From VFJQ01 sp044226525 (lineage in GTDB: Bacteria > Verrucomicrobiota > Verrucomicrobiia > Chthoniobacterales > Chthoniobacteraceae), in the NCBI GenBank assembly GCA_044226525.1, contig JBGAGV010000009.1:62001-126000 (forward strand): DNA of 64,000 nucleotides, in the 5' to 3' direction. Positions 18,357 through 25,716 of this stretch are shown here, piece after piece. The position numbers and the translations under genes are program-made. Within the stretch, counting starts at the first letter, position 1; every line of letters starts with the position of its first letter. The notes under the pieces were generated by a model. That model was not told the origin of the DNA and searched no databases. It worked only from the letters and a program-made list of their open reading frames with translations.

Positions 18357-20372
18357 ATGCCCGCCTTGACCGTCGAACAGGCCTTCCAAATCGCCTCTGC
18401 GCATCAAAGCGCGGGGAGATGGGCCGCTGCGGAGACTCTCTACCAGCAGGTTCTCGCGGCGGAGCCGGGCCACGCGGAAAGCTGCTATCGGCTAGGTTTG
18501 CTTGCCTTGGCCACCGGCCGTCATCAGGCTGCGCGGGACTGGCTTCAGAAAGCGGTTGCCTTCAACCCTGCGCAGGCCGCGTATCACGGCGACTTGGGAG
18601 CCGTCTGGCGTTGTCTGGGCTCGGTCGAGGAGGCGATCTCCTGTTATCGCCGCGCGCTCTCGATCCAGCCGGGCTTTGTGGATGCGCTCGTGAATCTCGG
18701 TGAAGTCCTGATCGCCTCGGAGCGAATCGATGAGGCAATTTCCACCTATGATCAAGTGCTCGAAATTCGACCGGGCGATGCGGAAGCGCTCAACAACTTA
18801 GGCAACGCGCTGGGGAAGAAGGGCCGGACCGATGAAGCGATCAACTGCCTGCGCAAGGCGCTCGTCCTCATGCCCGACTATGTCGAAGCTCACTATAATC
18901 TGGGCAGTCTCCTCTGGCAGACTGGCGATGTCGATCAGGCCGTTCCGCTACTTCAGCAGGCCGTAACTCTCAACCCAGATTTCGGCGCGGCGTGGCTGAA
19001 TCTCGGCTGCGTGCTCTTGCGGATAAAGCGACCGGACGAGGCGATTGCCAGCCTGCGCCGCGCGGTCGCGCTGATGCCTCGAAGCGCATCGGCTCACAGC
19101 AATCTCGGGGCGGCGCTGATCGACCAGAACGCGTTGCTCGAAGGCATTGAATCCTGCCTGCGCGCCACGACGCTCGATGCGGAGCATGGGGATGCCTATC
19201 GCAATCTGTGCGCCGCCTACCTGAAATTGGATCAAATCGAAAAGGCGATCTCCAGCGGAAGACACGCCGCGAGATTCAGTCCCAATTGCGCGGACGCACA
19301 TTGGAACCTGAGTGTGGCATTGCTGCGAGCTTCTCAATATGAGGAGGCAGCGCGGGCCTGCCGCGAAGCGATTGCCTGCCGGGCCGACTTTGCTGATCCG
19401 CATGCTAACCTCGGCCTGATTCTGCTTCTTCTGGGGCAATACCGGGAGGGATGGAAGGAACACGAATGGCGCTGGCAGTCTCGTGCTTGCGCCACGCCTC
19501 GGCGAAACTTCCCGGCGCCACCTTGGGACGGCAGTCCGGCGCCGGGGCGAACCATTCTGGTGCATGCGGAACAGGGCTTTGGAGACACGATTCAATTTCT
19601 GCGCTACCTGCCGCTGGTGCGCGCGAAGGCAGACGCGGCTCGAGTGATCTTCGAATGCCCGCCCGAACTGGCCCGGTTGTTGGCGCACTCCAGAGATTGG
19701 AATGCCGAGATCGTCGCGCGCCGCGATTGGGAGGGAACAGGGCTGCCGGCATTTGATCGGCATGTTCCTCTGCTCAGCCTGCCGTGGCGGCTTGGTTGGT
19801 TTGAACCGATGGGCGCACCCAGTCCCTATCTTTGCGCGGACGAAAAACGCCGCACCGAATGGAAGACGAAATTAGGAGCGGCTCAGGGCCTCCGGGTAGG
19901 GGTTGTTAACGCGGGAAGCCCTGTCCACACCAATGACCGGAACCGCTCGCTTCCTCTCGAAAAATTAGCGCCTCTTTTCGAGATCGCAGGCATCACCTTT
20001 CACTCTCTGCGGCCTTTAAAGGATCATCGGCCAGCCATCGCCGAATCCGGTTTAATCGATTGGAGTGAGCATCTTCTCGATTTCTCCGACACGGCCGCGT
20101 TAATCGCTCATCTGGATCTGGTCATCACCGTGGATACTGCGGTGGCGCACCTCGCTGGCGCGCTCGGAAAACCCGTCTGGATCCTGTTGCCGTTTTCCCC
20201 CGACTGGCGCTGGGGACTCGAAAGCGAAGAGACGCCGTGGTATCCCACTATGCGCCTGCTTCGCCAGTCCATGCCCGGTGACTGGACTTCGGTTGTCGTC
20301 CTTGTAGGGCGAATGCTGCGCGCGTTGGTCGAACGCGGAGTTGGGTTCCGCCGCGAAGCAAGCATAGAATAG
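18357..20372 (+). CDS. TPR protein with C-terminal GT9-like glycosyltransferase domain
   Basis: 671 residues from ATG at 18357 (a GTG nine bases earlier is also possible). Residues 1 to about 370 are roughly ten tandem 34-residue TPR units, with repeated patterns such as LGLLALATGRHQAARDWL, LGNALGKKGRTDEAINCL and LGLILLLLGQYREGW. The C-terminal part contains ILVHAEQGFGDTIQFLRYLP and ITVDTAVAHLAGALGKPVW, the pattern of ADP-heptosyltransferase-related TPR proteins. Acceptor and donor are unknown; TPRs usually bind a protein acceptor. A perfect 11-base hairpin begins at its stop codon. Confidence 0.8.
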   Translation: MPALTVEQAFQIASAHQSAGRWAAAETLYQQVLAAEPGHAESCYRLGLLALATGRHQAARDWLQKAVAFNPAQAAYHGDLGAVWRCLGSVEEAISCYRRALSIQPGFVDALVNLGEVLIASERIDEAISTYDQVLEIRPGDAEALNNLGNALGKKGRTDEAINCLRKALVLMPDYVEAHYNLGSLLWQTGDVDQAVPLLQQAVTLNPDFGAAWLNLGCVLLRIKRPDEAIASLRRAVALMPRSASAHSNLGAALIDQNALLEGIESCLRATTLDAEHGDAYRNLCAAYLKLDQIEKAISSGRHAARFSPNCADAHWNLSVALLRASQYEEAARACREAIACRADFADPHANLGLILLLLGQYREGWKEHEWRWQSRACATPRRNFPAPPWDGSPAPGRTILVHAEQGFGDTIQFLRYLPLVRAKADAARVIFECPPELARLLAHSRDWNAEIVARRDWEGTGLPAFDRHVPLLSLPWRLGWFEPMGAPSPYLCADEKRRTEWKTKLGAAQGLRVGVVNAGSPVHTNDRNRSLPLEKLAPLFEIAGITFHSLRPLKDHRPAIAESGLIDWSEHLLDFSDTAALIAHLDLVITVDTAVAHLAGALGKPVWILLPFSPDWRWGLESEETPWYPTMRLLRQSMPGDWTSVVVLVGRMLRALVERGVGFRREASIE

Positions 20373-20402
20373 CGCCCGGCAGCTTGCGACCGCCGGGCGC
20401 TA
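20370..20402. terminator. hairpin between convergent genes, probable bidirectional transcription stop
   Basis: Perfect 11-base arms at 20370-20380 and 20392-20402 with an 11-base loop. It starts at the TAG stop of the TPR gene and lies 24 bases from the stop of the opposing adhesin gene. There is no T tract on either side, so intrinsic termination is not certain. Confidence 0.5.
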
Positions 20403-20426
20403 CAGCATGGTGAATGTGTTGACCGT

Positions 20427-21719
20427 TTACCGGGCCGCAGTCTCGAGCTTGACCGGCACTGAGGCAGGTCGGGTGGAAAGAATGGAGCCCTCCAGTCTTG
20501 TAAGACGGGTTTCCCGCTCGCGATCCTTTGCATCCATATCATTCAGTCGTTTCTCGAGTGCCGCGACCCTGCTTTCGAGATCTGCCACGCGCTTATGCTC
20601 CTTTTGGAACTCGTTTAGTAGCATTGGCGTCAGATCTTGATATTTAACAGTCTCAGGCTGGCCTTCAGAATCGAGAACGGCGAGTTCTGGAAAATTCTCG
20701 GCCACTTCCTCCGCGATAAGACCGAATTGAAGCGGCTTCCTTCCGTCGGCGTAGGGTTTTTTGTAATTGAAGGTCACCGGGCGTAGCTTGAAAAGCCGTT
20801 CGCTGGCCTTGCCCATATCCGTGATCCCTTCCTTGTAGCGGCGGGAGGAAGATACGGTGCCTAGTTGCCCGTTACTGTCAATCAGAACCGCGACCGCGTC
20901 GTTATTGCCAGTTGTCACTCCACGTATACCAGCCATGTAGGCAGCGTATTGCGCCCATGACGCCCCGATTCTGATAGTGTTGCTTTCACCGGCGACACCG
21001 TAAGCCGGACCAATACAGATATTGCGGTCGCCTGTGGTAAGGTTGTAGCCTGCCCCATTTCCGATAGCCAGATTTTCCGATCCGGTGGTGTTCTCTTTGA
21101 GTGCATACCATCCGACGGAAATGTTGTAAGCGCCTGTGGTATTACGCAGCTGGCTATAGGTTCCCGTGGCGACATTTTCATAGCCTTCTGTATTGGCTCC
21201 TAGAGCTAATACTCCTGTCGCTATATTGTAAACCCCTGTGGTGTTTGATCCAAGTGCATAACTTCCGGTTGCGATGTTGGCGGCGCCAGTTGTGTTGCAC
21301 CAAAGAGCCCAGCTTCCGATGCCTATGTTTTCGTATCCCTCAGTGTTGGAAAGCAGAGCGAAATTTCCATGTGCTACGTTTGCACTGCCAGTTGTGTTGG
21401 AATACAGAGCCTGGTATCCAGTTGCTATGTTATAGGAGCTTGTGGTATTGGAATATAGGGACTGAAATCCGTTCGCGATGTTGTATGTCCCCTCCGTATT
21501 CGAATAGAGCGATTGATAGCCAAGTGCGTAATTTCCATCCCCGATAGTGTTTGAGTATAATACGCTGTCGCCAAACGCGGAATTGAAGCTCCCGCTAGTC
21601 AATGAGAACAGTGAATCGTTTCCGTAGTTGGTGTTTCCGGTTTGCGCGTTGGCGCGTTCGGTAGTGAGCGCCATCAGCATCGCTGCGGCGAGAGTGAGGA
21701 GAACTTCTTTTGCTTTCAT
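20427..21719 (-). CDS. YadA-head-like repeat protein with C-terminal S74 intramolecular chaperone
   Basis: 430 residues. A signal peptide (LLTLAAAMLMALTTERANA) is followed by about ten repeats of roughly 22-24 residues around N-x-A-x-G-x-x-AL-x-SNT (NIATGYQALYSNTTGSAN, NIGIGSWALWCNTTGAAN, NLAIGNGAGYNLTTGDRN). This is the left-handed beta-roll pattern of trimeric adhesin heads. Around residues 310-390 sits a Peptidase_S74/endosialidase chaperone domain: SSRRYKEGI (the autocleavage Ser-Lys region) and QFGLIAEEVAENFPEL. A heptad coiled coil (LESRVAALEKRLNDM) ends the chain. The S74 domain normally drives trimer folding and is then cut off. No phage genes lie nearby. Confidence 0.85.
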   Translation of the reverse strand: MKAKEVLLTLAAAMLMALTTERANAQTGNTNYGNDSLFSLTSGSFNSAFGDSVLYSNTIGDGNYALGYQSLYSNTEGTYNIANGFQSLYSNTTSSYNIATGYQALYSNTTGSANVAHGNFALLSNTEGYENIGIGSWALWCNTTGAANIATGSYALGSNTTGVYNIATGVLALGANTEGYENVATGTYSQLRNTTGAYNISVGWYALKENTTGSENLAIGNGAGYNLTTGDRNICIGPAYGVAGESNTIRIGASWAQYAAYMAGIRGVTTGNNDAVAVLIDSNGQLGTVSSSRRYKEGITDMGKASERLFKLRPVTFNYKKPYADGRKPLQFGLIAEEVAENFPELAVLDSEGQPETVKYQDLTPMLLNEFQKEHKRVADLESRVAALEKRLNDMDAKDRERETRLTRLEGSILSTRPASVPVKLETAAR

Positions 21720-22082
21720 GATTTTGGGTTGTGTGGGGTTAAAGGTGCATTGAGAGTCTCAGGAGACCGCTGGCTTTTTCCGCTCTACCTACCAAGGGTT
21801 CTGCCGCTTAACCGTTGGGGTGGTCGTGCGGCTCGCTGAGGGGAGAAACCGAAGAATCGTGCATGCATGCCAAACCAAATCAGGTCCTCTTCGGAAACGG
21901 TATCGGGGTGCGGGACTTAAATCTGCTGTGGGCGAATTTCACCTACAGCATCCTACAGCATTCACGAAATTTTGAGGCCGGCCGTTAGCGTCAACCATGG
22001 CCCCACAAACCGGAAAACTCCTTGCTTCGTCGTGGAAATTGCGACATTTAAATACCGTTAAACGACTCTTCGGACGGCCCCA
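21720..22082. other. 363-base intergenic region between divergent adhesin and LuxR-type regulator genes
   Basis: No credible gene. It holds a perfect 12-base palindrome GTCTCAGGAGAC at 21756-21767, 37 bases upstream of the adhesin start, and a tandem 10-base direct repeat CCTACAGCAT at 21942-21961. The segment just before the regulator (22040-22060) is AT-rich (ACATTTAAATACCGTTAAAC). These are candidate operator and promoter elements for the two divergent genes, but none is proven. Confidence 0.4.
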
Positions 22083-22781
22083 ATGAAATTCCTCCCCCCT
22101 AAAGTTCAAGTGTTTGTCGTGAATGGTTCCCCTATTGGACGGTATGGTCTGGCTCAATTCGTTGGAACGCTCAAAGATTATTGCATTTGCGGTGAGGCAG
22201 GGCGGGCGCCAGAGGCACGGCGGTTGTGCCAGGACTGCAAACCGGACCTGATCGTTTTGGAGTTACCATTGCGCGGCGCCATTGGCATCACTCTAATCCG
22301 GGAGTTTTCGCGACTGGCACGCACATCACGAACCGTGGTGATTTGCGAGCAGGTGAACGAAGAGATGTTACGCCGGTTTTTCCAAAGTGGAGCGTATGGT
22401 TGCGTGCGACGCGAAGACGAACTCGATGAATTGCGCCGAGCCTTCGAGTCCGTCGCTGGTGGCAAACGATTTGTGAGTGCAGCTATCGAACAGGCACTGC
22501 TGGGCGGACTGGCAGGTCGGTCGATTTTGCAAAAAAAGGCCGGGACGAAAGGGGATTCTGGTGTGGAACGGCTGAGCACCACCGAAACGGCTGTATTCGA
22601 GTTGATCGGTCGAGGACTTCGGCCGCTTGCGATTGCGCAGGAGATGGGCATCTCGGTCAAGACGGTCGAAAGTCACCAGGATCGGATCAAACAGAAGCTC
22701 GGGGTGCGCAGTGCTGCCGAGGTGAGGGAGCGGGCGGGGCGCTGCCGGATTGCGGGGCTGCTGGAAGGGACATCACTATAG
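22083..22781 (+). CDS. LuxR/NarL-type regulator with degenerate receiver domain
   Basis: 232-residue DNA-binding regulator. The N-terminal receiver-like domain (residues 8-125) has lost its phosphorylation chemistry: the acidic pair is N14-G15 (VFVVNGSPIGRYGL), the phospho-acceptor position is Glu60 (LIVLELPLRG) and the conserved Lys is replaced in GCVRREDEL. The C-terminal LuxR HTH is intact (LSTTETAVFELIGRGL, then IAQEMGISVKTVESHQDRIKQKLGV). It is probably phosphorylation-independent, with Glu60 possibly mimicking phospho-Asp. No histidine kinase is adjacent. It is divergent from the adhesin gene and may control it (inference). Confidence 0.85.
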   Translation: MKFLPPKVQVFVVNGSPIGRYGLAQFVGTLKDYCICGEAGRAPEARRLCQDCKPDLIVLELPLRGAIGITLIREFSRLARTSRTVVICEQVNEEMLRRFFQSGAYGCVRREDELDELRRAFESVAGGKRFVSAAIEQALLGGLAGRSILQKKAGTKGDSGVERLSTTETAVFELIGRGLRPLAIAQEMGISVKTVESHQDRIKQKLGVRSAAEVRERAGRCRIAGLLEGTSL

Positions 22782-22864
22782 TAAGCACCTGCGGCTTGCC
22801 TTGATCGGGATCGAGTTTAAGGCGGTGCGGGTTCCACGCCCCTGAAACGCTTCATCCCTTTCGC

Positions 22865-23641
22865 ATGATTTCTCCCAGCCAGCCGCCGGTGCCATTCACG
22901 GCCATCGTCCCGACGATTTATGGGCAGATGCTCGTGAACCGGAACGACATCAATCAGACCAATGCGCTGTTCAAGACGGGCGTGGCGATCGATCACGCCG
23001 AGATTGCGATGCTCACGCAATTGCTGCCGCTGCTCGGCACGAACCTGACCGTGCTCGATATCGGCGCGAACTTCGGCACCTACTCACTGGCGCTGGCGCG
23101 CTTTGTCGGGCCGCTCGGGAGGGTGCATGCGTTTGAGCCGCAGCGCATCATCTTCAACATGCTCGCCGGCAGTGTGGCGCTGAATTCGCTGACTAATGTG
23201 TTCTGCCACCACCTCGCGCTCGGCGATCGGCAGGGCAAAATCGAGATCCCGCAATTCGACTACGGGCAGCCGCTCAATTTCGGCAGCATCGAATTCACCG
23301 CCGAACAGCGCGAACCGTTGCATCAAGCCCGCGCCCGCGATCCGCAGCGGGTGGAATATGTGCCGGTGACGACGCTCGATCGCCTGGCGTTCGAGCAGGT
23401 GCATTTCATAAAGATCGATGCCGAGGGCATGGAATTGCAGGTGCTCGACGGCGCCGCCGCCACGCTCCAGCGTTGCCGCCCGGTGATGTATCTCGAATTT
23501 CTGAAGAGCGACAAAGCCGTGCTGCAGCAGCGCGTGCTGAGCCTCGATTACGTCGTTTACGAAAACGGCATCAACTTCCTCTGCATCCCCTCCGAACTCA
23601 CAGACCGCATCCGCGTGACCTCCGGCGGAGCGGGCAGTTGA
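22865..23641 (+). CDS. FkbM family SAM-dependent methyltransferase
   Basis: 258 residues with the class I methyltransferase fold: motif I VLDIGANFGTYSLALAR, motif II region GRVHAFEPQRIIFNML, and the FkbM hallmark HFIKIDAEGMELQVLDGA. FkbM proteins mostly O-methylate sugars or polyketide/glycan hydroxyls. It lies 83 bases after the regulator gene. No obvious partner is adjacent, but surface-glycan genes are common across this window. Confidence 0.85.
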   Translation: MISPSQPPVPFTAIVPTIYGQMLVNRNDINQTNALFKTGVAIDHAEIAMLTQLLPLLGTNLTVLDIGANFGTYSLALARFVGPLGRVHAFEPQRIIFNMLAGSVALNSLTNVFCHHLALGDRQGKIEIPQFDYGQPLNFGSIEFTAEQREPLHQARARDPQRVEYVPVTTLDRLAFEQVHFIKIDAEGMELQVLDGAAATLQRCRPVMYLEFLKSDKAVLQQRVLSLDYVVYENGINFLCIPSELTDRIRVTSGGAGS

Positions 23642-24212
23642 GAATCCTCCTTCGATGAAGGGCACCTGGATAAGATGGGTTTTTGTGGATAAAAAGCGCT
23701 GAGCAAGGAGAGGAAATGGGCTTGAAAAGAGGTGCCGAATTGGACGCCGACGTTTGAACCGATGCGCAAGTTCGGTGGGCGGGCCGGAGAGGGTGTGCGC
23801 CAGGCGCTGGAGACCAAGCGTGCGCAGCTCGCCGGGCAGGGAATGGAGGGGATGAACGCGTTGTCGGGGGAGCGGATTGAACCGCGGTTGCTAAGCCCTG
23901 CGGCGTGCTTCATTCGCGTCCGTTTGCGGTGGATCCCCGTTTGCCGAGTTGCACCGGGTAAGGGCCTGAGGCACGCCACGCAGGTTCACCCGGCCGGGAT
24001 CACAAAAATCGAAACCCACGGAACGGACGGAAGGGACGGTTTGGAGATTCGCCCCCTCAGGACGAAAATCGGAGCCATGACCAAAGCGACGGGTGCGTCG
24101 AGCCGCTTAAGGAGCCCGCATTCGCCCCACGGAGGTCATGCAGCCCATTCCAAACCCACACCACGAGGAGCGTGTATCCTGAAACCATCAACGATCCCCC
24201 CGTCCCCCTCAA

Positions 24213-24237
24213 ACAGACACAATAAACACACTATTTG
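24213..24237 (-). repeat. dispersed 25-base AT-rich repeat, inverted copy
   Basis: On the minus strand this reads CAAATAGTGTGTTTATTGTG followed by TCTGT. It is identical to the core of the two tandem copies at 63494 and 63623. It is AT-rich in a GC-rich setting; outside the core the flanks differ from the other two copies. Confidence 0.85.
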
Positions 24238-24290
24238 CCGATCATGGCATGCGCAGAAATCTTCCGGCGCAAAGAGGCATTGAAAATGAA

Positions 24291-24312
24291 AAAGAGGTGC
24301 CATTCCCTCTTT
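24291..24312 (+). promoter_or_regulatory. hairpin covering the ribosome-binding region of the pectate lyase gene
   Basis: AAAGAGG (24291-24297) pairs perfectly with CCTCTTT (24306-24312) across an 8-base loop, ending two bases before the ATG at 24315. The left arm contains the only purine-rich, Shine-Dalgarno-like run upstream, so the hairpin could mask it. Regulatory role is inferred. Confidence 0.35.
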
Positions 24313-24314
24313 CT

Positions 24315-25583
24315 ATGAAATTGCTTTCCCTCCTTCTTCCCCTTTTCGGCGTGGCGGTCCTGGCTGCTAAACCGCTTGCCTTTCCTGGGGCGCAGGGTTT
24401 TGGCGCGGCGACGCCGGGTGGGCGCGGGGGAAAGATCATCCGCGTGACCACGCTCGAACCGACGGGGGAAGGGTCATTCGGCGCGGCGCTGAATGCGAAG
24501 GGGGCGCGGATTATTGTGTTTGAAGTCGGTGGAGTGATCGATCTGGCGGGCAAATCGCTCAAGCTCTCGGAACCGTTCGTTACCATTGCCGGGCAGACGG
24601 CGCCTGCGCCCGGCGTCACCTTCATCAAGGGCACGCTGAACATCTTCACGCACGACGTGATCATCCAGCATATCGCCATTCGGCCCGGAGAGGCGGGGCG
24701 GGGGAAGAAGAGCGGCTGGGAGGCCGATGGGATTTCGGGCGTGGGGGCGTCGAATGTGATCGTCGATCATTGCTCCTGCACCTGGGCGACGGATGAAAAT
24801 CTGACCGCGTCGGGCGAACGGTTTGGTGGTGGCGACAGCGTCGAGGACTGGCGGGCGCACACGTCGCATCACATCACGTTTTCGAACTGCATTATTTCCG
24901 AAGGGCTCGCCCATTCCACGCACGGCAAGGGCGAGCATTCCAAAGGTTCGCTGCTGCACGACAACACCACCTTTCTCACGGTGGTGGGCAATCTTTACGC
25001 CTCGAACACCGAGCGTAACCCGCTCGCCAAAGGCGGCGTGCACGCGGTCATCGTGAACAACTGGATCTCCAATCCCGGTCGCTGCGCGATTCATCATGCG
25101 CTGGTGGCGAGCGAATGGGGTCAGCACACGCCTGTGGTTGGGCGTCTCGCCATCGTGGGCAACGTGCTCGAACACGGCCCGAGCACGAAACCGGGGCTGC
25201 CGCTGTTCACCAACCACTACGACAGCCCGCTGGAGCTGTTGATGTCGGATAACCTCGCCTTTGATCGCGAGCGCCAGCCGGCACCGCTCGTGGAGGATTC
25301 GCTTCGTATTCCGCTCGATCAACGACCGCCATGGCCGGACGATCTCAAGCCGATGCCGGCGGCGGAGGTGAAGGAGTTCATCGCGACAAACGTGGGGGCT
25401 CGTCCGTGGGATCGCGACCCGATCGATGCGCGCATCGTGAAAGCCGCGCTCGAAGGCACTGGCAAGATCATCGATAGCGAAGAAGAAGTCGGCGGTTATC
25501 CCCAGCGGCCAGCGAAGCGCGCTGCTTTTCTCCCTGAGATGTGGCTGCTCGATTCGATGACACCCGTCCCCCCGCGGCGTTGA
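24315..25583 (+). CDS. secreted pectate lyase-like polysaccharide lyase
   Basis: 422 residues with a signal peptide (LLSLLLPLFGVAVLAA, mature start near KPLAFPGAQGFG). The family pattern of bacterial pectate lyases with a right-handed beta-helix is clear: FPGAQGFGAATPGGRGG, then IIVFEVGGVIDL, VTIAGQTAPAPGVTFIKG, IIQHIAIRPGE and SNVIVDHCSCTWATDEN, with the NN-W turn VIVNNWISNPGRCAIHH. It would cleave polygalacturonate-like polymers outside the cytoplasm by beta-elimination. Earlier in-frame ATGs (24249, 24285) lack a signal peptide. A Gfo/Idh/MocA oxidoreductase follows on the same strand. Confidence 0.85.
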   Translation: MKLLSLLLPLFGVAVLAAKPLAFPGAQGFGAATPGGRGGKIIRVTTLEPTGEGSFGAALNAKGARIIVFEVGGVIDLAGKSLKLSEPFVTIAGQTAPAPGVTFIKGTLNIFTHDVIIQHIAIRPGEAGRGKKSGWEADGISGVGASNVIVDHCSCTWATDENLTASGERFGGGDSVEDWRAHTSHHITFSNCIISEGLAHSTHGKGEHSKGSLLHDNTTFLTVVGNLYASNTERNPLAKGGVHAVIVNNWISNPGRCAIHHALVASEWGQHTPVVGRLAIVGNVLEHGPSTKPGLPLFTNHYDSPLELLMSDNLAFDRERQPAPLVEDSLRIPLDQRPPWPDDLKPMPAAEVKEFIATNVGARPWDRDPIDARIVKAALEGTGKIIDSEEEVGGYPQRPAKRAAFLPEMWLLDSMTPVPPRR

Positions 25584-25633
25584 ATCACCCCCGTTGGGGC
25601 CAGCCTTTAAGCTGTTCAAATCCCCCTCAGCCG

Positions 25634-25680
25634 CAGGCTAAAGCCTGGACTCCAACAGTCCCCGCCCCGCACAAGCGGGA
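25634..25680. repeat. REP-like palindromic element
   Basis: A perfect CAGGCT-AA-AGCCTG palindrome (25634-25647) is followed directly by smaller nested palindromes: GACT/AGTC (25648-25651/25657-25660) and a CCCGC/GCGGG pair ending at 25679. The cluster sits in the short gap between two same-strand genes. This layout is typical of mobile REP-type sequences, but no second copy was seen in the window. Confidence 0.4.
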
Positions 25681-25716
25681 TTGCCACCCGCAACGTCCGG
25701 CGTTCAATTCCGAAGC

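Larger units (their letters stand above)
23642..24314. other. 673-base intergenic region, no supported gene; contains a dispersed repeat copy
   Basis: An open frame at 23732-24283 gives a low-complexity, Arg/Pro-rich product with no domain and is not accepted. The stretch contains a short GGAACGGACGGAAGGGACGG-like simple sequence near 24019-24040, one inverted copy of the AT-rich 25-base repeat (24213-24237) and a hairpin just before the pectate lyase start (24291-24312). It looks like decayed or mobile-element-derived sequence. Confidence 0.5.

Noticed and set aside
20427..21719. Prophage tail-fibre gene
   Set aside because: The S74 domain suggested phage, but the protein has a Sec signal peptide and housekeeping or regulatory neighbours with no phage genes.
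23732..24283. 183-codon open frame in the gap before the pectate lyase
   Set aside because: No domain, Pro/Arg-rich, and it runs through the dispersed repeat and simple-sequence stretch.
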